This document shows, piece after piece, positions 23,126-34,955 of a stretch of DNA of 64,000 bases. Origin of the DNA: Macrostomum hystrix (taxonomy: Eukaryota; Platyhelminthes; Macrostomidae); the NCBI GenBank assembly GCA_950097015.1, contig CATNEN010000041.1, positions 3,203,501 to 3,267,500 of the forward strand, given 5' to 3'. The position numbers and the translations under genes are program-made. Positions within the stretch are counted from its first letter, which is position 1; each line of letters begins with the position of its first letter. The notes under the pieces were generated by a model, which made no database searches, was not told the DNA's origin, and saw only the letters and a list, made by a program, of their open reading frames with translations.

Positions 23126-25425
23126 TGTTGAAGTAGGATGTGAGCTGTAAATTTATAAATAGCTATTTATTTGTGCAAGTAGTAAATAAGACCAAAAAGT
23201 TAATGTTGACAAAGTATCCCACAGTAGACTATAACGTTACTTAAGATGTAAGAATGCTAGTAAATTAAAGCCAGAAGGAATTGATTTGAAAGTAGATCCG
23301 CAATGTAATTTGGATTGCTAATTGACTCCTGTGTAAATTAGCTTTATCTATAATAAAAACTTTTAGCTAAAATATCGTCAATGCTAAAAATGGTAAGTTC
23401 TTATTTAATCATTAACACTTAAAAGTATACTTTATGTACTTATCTGCAGGGCAGTCCGTAGGACAGCTGGGAGGTGGGAGTCACCTATTCCGCTAGATAC
23501 TTAATGTACTTGGAAAGTTGTTTTTATCAAGAACTATAACAAAGGTGTACTGGGTAATAATATCCCAAGAAATGATTCAAACCTAGTAGAAGTTAAATCT
23601 CAAAATGGTGAGATTTGTTTTAGGTCAAGTAATTTTTTAGAATCTAGATATATAGGGCCTAGTTTTATGAAAAACTTATCTTCCACAAAACTAAATTTTT
23701 ACTCAAATTTAAATTTTTAACCTTAAAAATGACCAGGAGTAAACATTTAGAGAGAATGCTACAGTGTCAATTAATTCTGCATTGCCTTTGGGACCCTGAA
23801 ATATATAGCTAAATATGACAATAAATCCTTGCTTTAACACAACTGTGATGTGATGCTAAGTTCTAAGTTAAACCTGTATCATAGAAAAGTTTATCTAGGT
23901 CAGTAAAAACTTGCAATTAATGTAAACTTCTGATTAAGAAGCAAAGTTTTCTATTTAAAATATATTTTCTGTAGCAACTTTTCATAGCCTGAAACAATAT
24001 TCATAAATCAGTAATCATGCACGAACGACCATGAATTCAATGAGTCACGCGCAGGCTAGTTAAATATTCTAGAGCAGCAGCCAAGCGATGAAGCCTAAAT
24101 GTTAGAGAGTAAAGCGCTAGCTAAGAGCAGTTTTCAGCACTTATTTATTGGCTCACATCTAATAAATAGAGAGTTTACCTAATCTTGCTGTTGTTTAACT
24201 TCCATGAACTTAATTTGAACTCGTGAACGGTAAAATTCGATTTTATAAATTGAGTTTCATATTTTCCAGGAATAATGACTTCCAGGAATTCTCCTTGTTA
24301 ACATTGGACCATTGGCCATATTGCTGTACAACTTTATGCAGTGTCCGAGGGTAGCTGCCAAGAAGATTTGTATTCAACGTTTTACTTCTTGTATGACTTA
24401 AAGAAAGAATAAGTTATCTGGGTTATTAGTAACTACTTGAAAAATTGCAGTTAAAATATAAAAGGGCTAAATGTCTTTAGCATGCTCATCGAGGTCTATA
24501 TTTTATGTCGACTTAGTAAGTATTTTTTCATTTTAAGTCTTTTAAAGTATGTTGGTAAGTTCAGTGTGTGAGATTTTTCGCGCATTGCTTTAATAGTTAG
24601 TTTGTCACAGTTCACTTTCAAATTTATATATTTTTCAATGAAGATTGTGATGAAACAAAAAAGCAAAGTAAAATGCAAGAAACAGAGGTTTTTGGTCCGA
24701 AACTTTCCCTAATGAAAAAATAAATTTTCAGTGTGAATAACTATGCTTGAAAGTTACAATTTATTGATATCCATCATCTTCACACTTGTATTAAAATGTG
24801 CCCAGCTTTTTAAAGTAAGCACTACTACAAAAATTATATTGTAAAAGTGGATTTTTTTCTATTATCTAACAACGAAATACATTAGTTTCTACTGCTGATA
24901 CTTCTTTTGCTTTTATTCTAACAGTAAAATTAATCTTTAGAGTACTTTCTGGAAGAGTGTAGAGGAAGTGGGGACAACTCTGTGAACAAGGTTTATCATT
25001 TTGCATTTTAGCATTTTGATTCAAGATTAGAAGGTGCATCAAGAGCTATTTCGAATTGGAGTTAGGTCGATAGCTAGAATATAGAATAAGATTTCTGATA
25101 CATCCCTCACTACATTTTTTGAATGCATTATTCATAATCTCACTATACAAAATCTCAAAGGTGTGACCAGTATTGCAGTCTACAGCCTGAATGCCTGAAC
25201 CGATTTTTTCAAACTTGCTTCATTTGATTGGATATTCTTGTGAGATTGTGTGGATCTCTTTGTTTTAAAAAGTTCTGATTTGAAGATGGCTAAATACTTA
25301 AAACACATGCTTTTTGCTGCCATTATGAAAGGTCAAACTTTTTCATCGCTAGAAGAGGGCCCTATACTGTCCATTTTAATTGATTGCATCAGTTATTTTG
25401 TCACCCGCATGTGTGTTAGTAGAGG
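23126..25425. other. AT-rich intergenic DNA
   Basis: No gene, RNA or structured repeat recognised over 2.3 kb. It probably contains decayed mobile elements. Confidence 0.4.
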
Positions 25426-26016
25426 GCAGGGGGCATCGCTGTTGCTCTGGAGCAGTAGTTCTCTGCTGCTGGGGGAGGCATTAGTTCTCTGCTGCTGGGG
25501 GAGGCATTAGTTCTCTGCTGCTGGGGGGGCAGTAGTTCTCTGCTGCTGGGGGGCAGTAGTTCTCTTTTTCTGGGGGGTCATTAGTTCTCTGCTGCTGGGG
25601 GGGCAGTAGTTCTCTGCTGCTGGGGGGCAGTAGTTCTCTTTTTCTGGGGGGTCATTAGTTCTCTTTTTCTGGGGGGGCATTAGTTCTCTGTTGCTGGGGT
25701 GTCATTAGTTCTCTGCTGCTGAGGGTCAGTAGTTCTCTGCTGCTGAGGGGCAGTAGTTCTCTGCTGCTGAGGGGCAGTAGTTCTCTGCTGCTGAGGGGCA
25801 GTAGTTCTCTGCTGCTGAGGGGCAGTAGTTCTCTGCTGCTGAGGGGCAGTAGTTCTCTGCTGCTGAGGGGCAGTAGTTCTCTGCTGCTGAGGGGCAGTAG
25901 TTCTCTGCTGCTGAGGGGCAGTAGTTCTCTGCTGCTGAGGGGCAGTAGTTCTCTGCTGCTGAGGGGCAGTAGTTCTCTGCTGCTGAGGGTCAGTAGTTCT
26001 CTGCTGCTGAGGGGCA
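25425..26016. repeat. 24-bp minisatellite upstream of the RalGEF gene
   Basis: About 24 copies of a 24-bp unit containing gcagtagttctctgctgctg. The distal half is homogeneous (gaggggcag variant) and the proximal half is mixed (tggggggcag and tttttctgg variants). Because 24 is divisible by three, long minus-strand frames stay open, but they encode only the repeat. Confidence 0.95.
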
Positions 26017-26192
26017 TTTTCCATCTGCCAAGGGTGTTTGTCTATCTGTTATTAGGGGAAGAGGTTATGTTTGTGCCACCCGGAGAAGGGTTAAATGGCT
26101 AGTAGTTAAACTATTTTTAAGAAATTTTGAATTTGAGGAATGAGCTTGGAGTTTAGAGCACCTCTAGCATAGCAATGCTATTTAATTCCACA

Positions 26193-29100
26193 ATGCAGGA
26201 CGACGCACCAGCTGCTCAAATAGTCGAAGAAGGCTATGCTGTCCACTGCATCAAGCCAAAGAAGCTGCCTGTCTCTGCAACTGGCTCATTGGTAATCCTT
26301 CAGTCAATCAGTTAGTCAATCTGATGCTCCAAAAAGAACAGCCATTTCATTTGCCATTTTTCGAATTCCAAAACTTTCAGCACCGCCAGCTCCACCAGCC
26401 AGTGGAGGGCAGATCCTGCATCCTCATGGCCGGCTCTCTCGACGCCATTGTGGAAGCCCTGGCTCCCCCGGATGACATCGAGTACAAGGTGGACAGCCTG
26501 CACATGAACATCTTGCTAACCACATATCCCGCCTTTGTGAGCACCGAAGAGCTGCTGCAGATTATCTTTGACAAGTGAGTGGCTGAGCGGGAATCTTCAG
26601 AGTCTGCTTACTTAATGCATTCTATATGCTTCGATCGATGTACTGATGTCATCAGTATTACTATGAGTAATATTGTGAAACAAAATGCTTTTCCAATCAA
26701 AGGCTCCGCCACGGCAGCAGCCATGTCAACTCGGAGCGGCTGCAAGCGGCCCTCCTAGTGACGCTGAACGCCTGGCTGGGTGAGCCATTCCAGGAGCTGC
26801 TGCGCAGGCCGCCGGACTTCAGCGAATTGCACCAGTTCGCAGCTGGCTGTGAGGCGGCTGCAGCTGACGTCTCCGGCGAGGCGGCCGACCGACTTGATTT
26901 GTTGGCGAGGCTCGCGCGCCGACGACTCGAAACTTTTGGCGCTGCGGCAGCGGAGGCGGAGGCTGCTGGCAGTGACGGGCACGGTGGAAGAAGACACTGG
27001 AGGAGGGTGGAGTGGGGCGAGCTGGATAACCTTCAGGTGAGGGTATTGGCAGCTGGATTGTGAAAGACCTGCTTCAGTTGTCCAATACTTTTCCTACTCG
27101 TACTTGCTGACAAAACACACGATGGTTAACTGAGTGCTCGCATTAAATGCTGACAAAACACAGGATGGTTAACTGAGTGCTCGCATTAAATGCTGACAGA
27201 ACACACGATGGTTAACTGAGTGCTCGCATTAAATGCTGACAAAACACAGGATGGTTAACTGAGTGCTCGCATTAAATGCTGACAAAACACACGATGGTTA
27301 ACTGAGTGCTCGCATTAAATGCTGACAAAACACACGATGGTTAACTGAGTGCTCGCATTAAATGCAGCCATAATAGTAATTTCCAAATTTTCAAATCCTC
27401 TCCGAACCGGCAGGTGGCGGAGCAGCTGACTCGCATGGATGCTCGCCTGTTCGAGTCGGTGCAGCTGCACGAGTGCCTGGGCTCGCGATGGGGCCGTCAC
27501 CGGCGCACTGGCTGCTCGCCCACCGTGGACGCCACGGTGCGCCAGTTTAATCGGGTCTGCGGTCTGGTGGCCACCCTCACACTGCAGCCCGGCCAGTCGC
27601 CTGAGGAGCGAGCACGGACGCTGTGTAGGTGGATCCACATCGCTCAGTACCTGCGGGAGCGGCGAAGCTTCTCTTCTCTGTGCGCCATCGTTTGCACTCT
27701 TAACCTGCAGTGCCTTCAGCGCCTCACCCGCCTGTGGCGCCGGGTGCCGTCCTCCAGCCGCGACCTGCTGGCCGAGCTGTCGCGTTTCGCCGACGCTGGC
27801 GAAAACTTTCAGGCGCCAAGGCGCGCCATGCACTGGGAGGGCACCGGTAAGGCGCTCAGCCGGCAGCTCTCCGTGCCCGGTGGCGGTGGCGGCAGCTTGA
27901 GTGGAGTCGGACACGCCAGGGCCTTGTCAAATGTGAGTCTTGAAGTGACTGGTGAGCTGTGATTGGAGTGACTGGTGAGCTGTGATTGGAGTGACTGGTG
28001 AGCTGTGATTGTTGTGACTGGTGAGCTGTGATTGGAGTGACTGGTGAGCTGTGATTTGAGTGACTCGCCATGACGTCCATATACGCTTTTCAGCTATCTC
28101 TGAGCGAGTCCTCGGGCACTGTACCCTACCTTGGCACCTTCCTAACCGACTTGGAAGGCCTGCACTCCGCCTTCCCCGATCTCGTTCACGACGGCCTCAT
28201 TAACTTTGACAAGCGGCGTCGCGAGTACGATATACTCGCCCGCCTGCGCCTGTACCAGGTCACCTGCCGGCAGTACCAGTACTGCGAGGACGCCAGGTTT
28301 GAGCACTGGCTCAACACCATAGATCTACTCAGTGATGAGCAGCTGCAACAACTCAGCCTGGAAATTCAGCCGGAGCGAAGGTTCGCATCTTTCGGATTCG
28401 TGTATTGATTTGCTTTGCTTTGCTCACAGGTGCTGTGTGATAACCGTGTTGCTATTTGCTTTGCTCAGAGGTGCTGTGTGAAAACCGTGTTGCTATTTGC
28501 TTTGCTCAGAAGTGCTGTGTGATAACCGTGTTGCTATTTGCTTTGCTCAGAAGTGCTGTGTGATAACCGTGTTGCTATTTGCTTTGCTCACAGGTGCTGT
28601 GTGAAAACCGTGTTGCTATTTGCTTTGCTCACAGGTGCTGTGTGAAAACCGTGTTGCTATTTGCTTTGCTCACAGGTGCTGTGTGAAAACCGTGTTGCTA
28701 TTTGCTTTGCTCACAGGTGCTGTGTGAAAACCGTGTTGCTATTTGCTTTGCTCAGAGGTGCTGTGTGAAAACCGTGTTGCTATTTGCTTTGCTCACAGGT
28801 GCTGTGTGAAAACCGTGTTGCTATTTGCTTTGCTCACAGGTGCTGTGTGAAAACCGTGTTGCTATTTGCTTTGCTCACAGGTGCTGTGTGATAACCGTGT
28901 TGCTATTTGCTTTGCTCACAGGTGCTGTGTGAAAACCATGTTGCTATTTGCTTTGCTCACAGGTGCTGTGTGAAAACCGTGTTGCTATTTGCTTTGCTCA
29001 GAGGTGCTGTGTGATAACCATGTTGCTATTTGCTTTGCTCACAGGTGCTGTGTGATAACCGTGTTGCTATTTGCTTTGCTCACAGGTGCTGTGTGAAAAC

Positions 29101-32100
29101 CATGTTGCTATTTGCTTTGCTCACAGGTGCTGTGTGAAAACCGTGTTGCTATTTGCTTTGCTCAGAGGTGCTGTGTGATAACCGTGCTACTATTTGCTTT
29201 GCTCACAGGTTGCCATTTAAAGCTTGTCAGTAGCTGTATAAAACTTGTCAGTAGCTGTATAAAACTTGTCAGTTGCTGTATAAAACTTGTCAGTTGCTGT
29301 ATACAACTTGTCAGTAGCTGTATAAAACTTGTCAGTTGCTGTTTAAAGCTGTGAGTTCTCATGCATTGCAGGAATGAGAGCTACACTGAGATTTCCAGTC
29401 TAGCGGTAAGGCGAGGCCCCATTGACGATTATGGATAATACTGTGATTTTCGGCAATTACAATAATTTACCTGTCGATTTTTACTCGGATATTTGCTTGC
29501 CTTTACGTTGCGTTCAAAGTGAAGATTTTTTTCAAGGCAATGAGAATCTGATCCATAACCATCAACTAAGCTTTAAATATTTTCAGACAGCGATTTTTAT
29601 CGCATGTTGGCTAACACCTGTTTTGTGTGATTGAGATCGAAACGTCAGAATTTCAATAAATAAATAAATAAAAACTTTATAAAGTATTAAGCTGCAAACT
29701 GCAACTGATGATTTTCTCTGCTGATTGCAGCCTCTGATTCAATGCTGAGATTTCCACTCGAATTCAATTGCAGACGCTAATGCACAAATTTATTCACAGA
29801 GTGACGCTTCATTTGAGATCGTGGCGGAACCCAAAGAGCAGCAGCAGCAGCAGCAGCAGGAGGAAGATGTCTGCATTGTGCGGTTCCGCCTGGACCTGCC
29901 GGCGGACCATCCTGCAGAAAAGAATGGCAAATCCAGAGTGTGCAAGAGTGTGCTGGTGAGCTTGAATGGGCTGGTCCTGCAGTTTTTGGTAGCTGCTGGT
30001 GGCCAAGAGTGTGCTGGTGAGCTTGAATGGGCTGGTCCTGCAGTTTTTGGTAGCTGCTGGTGGCCAAGAGTGTGCTGGTGAGCTTGAATGGGCTGGTCCT
30101 GCAGTTTTTGGTAGCTGCTGGTGGCCAAGAGTGTGATGGTGAGCTTGAATGGGCTGGTCCTGCAGTTTTTGGTAGCTGCTGGTGGCCAAGAGTGTGATGG
30201 TGAGCTTGAATGGGCTGGTCCTGCAGTTTTTGGTAGCTGCTGGTGGCCAAGAGTGTGATGGTGAGCTTGAATGGGCTGGTCCTGCAGTTTTTGGTAGCTG
30301 CTGGTGGCCAAGAGTGTGATGGTGAGCTTGAATGGGCTGGTCCTGCAGTTTTTGGTAGCTGCTGGTGGCCAAGAGTGTGATGGTGAGCTTGAATGGGCTG
30401 GTCCTGCAGTTTTTGGTAGCTGCTGGTGGCCAAGAGTGTGATGGTGAGCTTGAATGGGCTGGTCCTGCAGTTTTTGGTAGCTGCTGGTGGCCAAGAGTGT
30501 GATGGTGAGCTTGAATGGGCTGGTCCTGCAGTTTTTGGTAGCTGCTGGTGGCCAAGAGTGTGATGGTGAGCTTGAATGGGCTGGTCCTGCAGTTTTTGGT
30601 AGCTGCTGGTGGCCAAGAGTGTGATGGTGAGCTTGAATGGGCTGGTCCTGCAGTTTTTGGTAGCTGCTGGTGGCCAAGAGTGTGATGGTGAGCTTGAATG
30701 GGCTGGTCCTGCAGTTTTTGGTAGCTGCTGGTGGCCAAGAGTGTGATGGTGAGCTTGAATGGGCTGGTCCTGCAGTTTTTGGTAGCTGCTGGTGGCCAAG
30801 AGTGTGATGGTGAGCTTGAATGGGCTGGTCCTGCAGTTTTTGGTACCTGCTGGTGGCCAAGAGTGTGCTGGTGAGCTTGAATGGGCTGGTCCTGCAGTTT
30901 TTAGTAGCTGCTGGTGGCCAAGAGTGTGATGGTGAGCTTGAATGGGCTGGTCCTGCAGTTTTTGGTAGCTGCTGGTGGCCAAGAGTGTGATGGTGAGCTT
31001 GAATGGGCTGGTCCTGCAGTTTTTGGTAGCTGCTGGTGGCCAAGAGTGTGATGGTGAGCTTGAATGGGCTGGTCCTGCAGTTTTTGGTAGCTGCTGGTGG
31101 CCAAGAGTGTGATGGTGAGCTTGAATGGGCTGGTCCTGCAGTTTTTGGTAGCTGCTGGTGGCCAAGAGTGTGATGGTGAGCTTGAATGGGCTGGTCCTGC
31201 AGTTTTTGGTACCTGCTGGTGGCCAAGAGTGTGCTGGTGAGCCTGACAGGTGCTGGTGAGCTGACAGGTGCTGGTGTGCCTGACGGGTGCTGGAGCTGAC
31301 AGGTGCTGGTGAGCTGACAGGTGCTGGTGTGCCTGACAGGTGCTGGTGTGCCTGACAGGTGCTGGTGTGCCTGACCGGTGCTGGTGTGCCTGACGGGTGG
31401 CTACTAGAATTATTTAGGCTATTACTGCATTCCCTAACCATCTGCATCGGGCCCCATACCAGGTGCGCCCGGAGGACAAGACTGCCGCAGTGATCCGCGC
31501 GGCCCTGGACAAGCATGGCCTGCCCGATTCCGACGAGCTGTTCATCATCGTGCAGATTCTGCCCGGTGGCACCGGTGAGGACGGTGCACTTTCAGCCAGC
31601 CTTTGCTAGGTGTCAGTGTCGCTATGTGTCAGTGTCGCTAGGTGTCATTGTCCCTATGTGTTAGTGTTGCTAGGTGTCAGTGTCGCTAGGTGTTAGTGTC
31701 GCTAGGTGTCAGTTTTGCTAGGTGTCAGTGTCGCTAGGTGTCAGTGTTGCTATGTGTCAGCGTTGCTAGGTGTTAGCGTTGCTAGTTCTCAGTGTTGCTA
31801 GGTGTCAGTGTTGCTAGTTCTCAGTGTTGCTAGGTGTCAGTTGGTGTCAGTGTTGCTCGGTGTCAGCGTTGCTACGTGTCAGTAGGTGTCAGTGTTGCTA
31901 GGTGTCAGTGTTGCTAGGTGTCAGCGTTGCTAGGTGTCAGTGTCGCTAGGTGTCAGTTTTGCTAGGTGTCAGCGTTGCTAGGTGTTAGCGTTGCTAGTTC
32001 TCAGCGTTGCTAGGTGTCAGTGTCGCTAGGTGTCAGTTTTGCTAGTTCTCAGTGTTGCTAGGTGTTAGCGTTGCTAGTTCTCAGTGTTGCTAGGTGTCAG

Positions 32101-32843
32101 TGTTGCTAGGTGTTAGCGTTGCTAGTTCTCAGTGTTGCTAGGTGTTAGCGTTGCTAGTTCTCAGTGTTGCTAGGTGTCAGCGTTGCTAGGTGTTAGCGTT
32201 GCTAGTTCTCAGTGTTGCTAGGTGTCAGCGTTGCTAGTTCTCAGCGTTGCTAGGTGTCAGTGTCGCTAGGTGTCAGTTTTGCTAGGTGTCAGCGTTGCTA
32301 GGTGTTAGCGTTGCTAGTTCTCAGTGTTGCTAGGTGTTAGCGTTGCTAGTTCTCAGTGTTGCTAGGTGTCAGTGTTGCTAGGTGTTAGCGTTGCTAGTTC
32401 TCAGTGTTGCTAGGTGTCAGCGTTGCTAGGTGTTAGCGTTGCTAGTTCTCAGTGTTGCTAGGTGTCAGCGTTGCTAGTTCTCAGTGTTGCTAGGTGTCAG
32501 TAGGTGTCAGTGTTGCTCGGTGTCAGCGTTGCTAGGTGTCAGCGTTGCTAGGTGTCAGTGTCGCTAGGTTTCAGTGTTGCTAGGCGTCAGTGTTGAGTCA
32601 CCTCTCGCCTTCTCCCGCCCAGAGTCGGTGGTGCCGGACCGGTCCAATGTGTTTTACGCGCTGGATACTCGGGACGCGGCGCCGGTGTTCGCAGGTCCTG
32701 GCTCGTCTGCCGCCGAGTCGAGCTCTGGACCTCGGCGCGTTCTGTGCGCGCTGCGGCACCGCCAGGTGCAGAGCGACCGCATGATCAGCGGCAGCCGGGC
32801 CGGGGTGCTGAGGCGCCTCCTGTCACATTGGCTCATGCGCTGA
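26193..32843 (+). CDS. RalGDS/RGL-type Ral guanine-nucleotide exchange factor
   Basis: Nine exons (26193-26291, 26381-26574, 26703-27036, 27414-27932, 28094-28380, 29372-29405, 29800-29955, 31463-31574, 32623-32843) join in phase to 651 residues. Residues about 34-130 form the Ras-exchanger motif (NILLTTYPAFVSTEELL). About 210-478 is the CDC25-type catalytic domain, with VAEQLTRMDARLFESV, SPTVDATVRQFN and VPYLGTFLTDL followed by LINFDKRR. About 500-605 is a Ras-association domain (EEDVCIVRFRLDLP to SVVPDRSNVFYAL). These proteins activate Ral GTPases downstream of Ras, usually at the plasma membrane. A glutamine run (seven residues) precedes the RA domain. Six of the eight introns are largely tandem repeats. 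The start codon is the first ATG of a short 33-codon exon and is the least certain part. Confidence 0.88.
27103..27365. repeat. 43-bp minisatellite in RalGEF intron 3
   Basis: Six copies of a 43-bp unit containing cgatggttaactgagtgctc, nearly identical. They carry no splice-site copies. Confidence 0.95.
27933..28070. repeat. 23-bp repeat with donor-like sites in RalGEF intron 4
   Basis: About six copies of gtgactggtgagctgtgat plus three or four bases. The array starts at the exon's own donor (gtgagt), and each unit holds a gtgagc word after ctg, so every unit resembles a 5' splice site. Confidence 0.88.
28405..29212. repeat. 41-bp minisatellite with acceptor-like units in RalGEF intron 5
   Basis: About 19 copies of a 41-bp unit. 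Every unit contains ttgctttgctcacaggtg, a pyrimidine-rich run ending in CAG (some copies AGAG) that resembles a 3' splice site. Confidence 0.95.
29218..29347. repeat. 21-bp tandem repeat adjacent to the 41-bp array
   Basis: About six copies of agctgtataaaacttgtcag plus one base, in the same intron, just before the acceptor of the 34-base exon at 29372. Confidence 0.9.
29406..29799. other. RalGEF intron 6
   Basis: Non-repetitive intron. It holds two candidate acceptors near its 3' end: one at 29773 gives the wrong frame and one at 29799 keeps the RA-domain frame, so the latter is used in the model. Confidence 0.5.
29943..31238. repeat. 61-bp junction-anchored minisatellite in RalGEF intron 7
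   Basis: About 21 copies of a 61-bp unit. The first unit starts inside exon 7: its last 13 bases (caagagtgtgctg) and the donor (gtgagc) are the start of the repeat. Each unit also contains cctgcag, an acceptor-like word. The minus strand is open in all three frames because the unit has no stop, giving misleading ORFs of up to 579 codons. Confidence 0.96.
31239..31402. repeat. Short irregular repeat following the 61-bp array
   Basis: About nine units built from ctgacaggtgctggtgtgc, a word related to the exon-end/donor phrase of the preceding array. Confidence 0.85.
31595..32600. repeat. 16-bp minisatellite with higher-order structure in RalGEF intron 8
   Basis: About 60 short units (tgttgctaggtgtcag, plus ttagcg and tagttctcag variants). 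The variants are arranged in recurring multi-unit blocks of roughly 48 bp, and a longer block appears repeated around 31930-32100 and 32230-32400. Confidence 0.93.
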
Positions 32844-33440
32844 GCTGATCCGAGCCAGTTTTTGAAATCATTTTTTTCAACTGCATCCGCTCGATAAAGT
32901 TGACGGAGTAACTAGCTCTGTAAATGCCTCGTCATCTTATTGCCATTGACGCGCTTTGCACCTTCAGTATTCTCCTGGCACCTGAGTCCTTCAACTCCTT
33001 GCACCGGCAAGTTCAGATTTGATGGAAATTATTTGCTGTGAATTCCCGCGCGTCTCACAGATCCCAGATTTGAGTTCCGCCTCATTGTTACTGAGGCCAT
33101 CCGCCGCGCAATCAACTTCACTTCACTCCACATGATTCTTCCTAGATTACCAGAACTTTCTCTTTCGTTCTACTGAAAGTAGCTGATTTGAATGCTTGTC
33201 CGAGATTTGTGTCGCACATTTTCTAATATATTTTCGATTTGGTTTTGCTCTGCAGATTGCACTGCCGCTCAATGAGTGCATAGATTCTCCAACTCTCTGT
33301 GAATTTCCTGATCACTTATTTGGCCTTCCATCCGAGAGCAGTTGAGCAACCCTGCTCAGCCATCTCAGGATTTCATATCAGAACTCACGCATAAAAAGAA
33401 ATTGAGCACTCGCATTCGCAGTATTGTAGGTAAGTTCACA
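32844..33440. other. Downstream region of the RalGEF gene
   Basis: Presumed 3' untranslated and intergenic sequence. No gene is seen. A signal-like gataaa lies near 32894. Confidence 0.4.
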
Positions 33441-33444
33441 GCAA

Positions 33445-34955
33445 TGGAGAGACTGATGAGATTTTTCACAAGAACGGAGGAATTGATGAGATTATTCACA
33501 AGAACGGAGGAATTGGTGAGATTATTCACAAGAACGGAGGAATTGATGAGATTATTGACAAGAACGGAGGAATTGATGAGATTATTCACAAGAACGGAGG
33601 AATTAATGAGATTATTCACAAGAACGGAGGAATTAATGAGATTATTCACAAGAACGGAGGAATTGATGAGATTATTCACAAGAACGGAGCATTTTAATGA
33701 GTTTCTTCACAAGAACGGAGGAATTGATGAGATTATTCACAAGAACGGAGGAATTGATGAGATTATTGACAAGAACGGAGGAATTGATGAGATTATTCAC
33801 AAGAACGGAGGAATTAATGAGATTATTCACAAGAACGGAGGAATTAATGAGATTATTCACAAAAACGGAGGAATTGGTGAGATTATTCACAAGAACGGAG
33901 GAATTGAAGAGATTATTCACAAGAACGGAGGAATTGGTGAGATTATTCACAAGAACGGAGGAATTGATGAGATTATTTACAAGAACGGAGGAATTGGTGA
34001 GATTATTCACAAGAACGGAGGAATTGGTGAGATTATTCACAAAAACGGAGGAATTGATGAGATTCTTTACAAGAACGGAGGAATTGGTGAGATTATTCAC
34101 AAGAACGGAGGAATTGAAGAGATTATTCACAAGAACGGAGGAATTGAAGAGATTATTCACAAGAACGGAGGAATTGAAGAGATTATTCACAAGAACGGAG
34201 GAATTGAAGAGATTATTCACAAGAACGGAGCATTTTAATGAGTTTCTTCACAAGAACGGAGGAATTGATGAGATTATTCACAAGAACGGAGGAATTAATG
34301 AGATTATTCACAAGAACGGAGGAATTGAAGAGATTCTTCACAAGAACGGAGGAATTGATGAGATTCTTCACAAGAACGGAGGAATTGATGAGATTCTTCA
34401 CAAGAACGGAGGAATTGATGAGATTCTTCACAAGAACGGAGGAATTGATGAGATTATTCACAAGAACGGAGGAATTGATGAGATTATTTACAAGAACGGA
34501 GGAATTGGTGAGATTATTCACAAGAACGGAGGAATTGGTGAGATTATTCACAAAAACGGAGGAATTGATGAGATTCTTTACAAGAACGGAGGAATTGGTG
34601 AGATTATTCACAAGAACGGAGGAATTGAAGAGATTATTCACAAGAACGGAGGAATTGAAGAGATTATTCACAAGAACGGAGGAATTGAAGAGATTATTCA
34701 CAAGAACGGAGGAATTGAAGAGATTATTCACAAGAACGGAGCATTTTAATGAGTTTCTTCACAAGAACGGAGGAATTGATGAGATTATTCACAAGAACGG
34801 AGGAATTAATGAGATTATTCACAAGAACGGAGGAATTGAAGAGATTCTTCACAAGAACGGAGGAATTAATGAGATTCTTCACAAGAACGGAGCAATTGAT
34901 GAGATTATTCACAAGAACGGAGGAATTGATGAGATTATTCACAATAATTGGGTAA
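33445..34955. repeat. 30-bp minisatellite with ~500-bp higher-order repeats
   Basis: About 50 copies of a 30-bp unit containing gagattattcacaagaacgg. A distinctive variant (cattttaatgag then tttcttcac) recurs at about 33690, 34230 and 34742. The blocks between these marks repeat the same order of variants, so large segments were duplicated. The 30-bp period keeps frames open on both strands (up to 350 codons); these are not considered genes. Confidence 0.95.

Noticed and set aside
25655-26024. Two minus-strand Gln/Ser-rich repeat ORFs
   Set aside because: Translations of the 24-bp array upstream of the RalGEF gene.
28405-29212. CRISPR-like array
   Set aside because: Units are contiguous with no unique spacers, in an animal intron; it is a minisatellite. 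The same applies to the other arrays.
29777-31516. Minus-strand ORF of 579 codons plus overlapping frames of 478 and 309 codons
   Set aside because: They are translations of the 61-bp intronic minisatellite in three frames; the unit simply has no stop on that strand.
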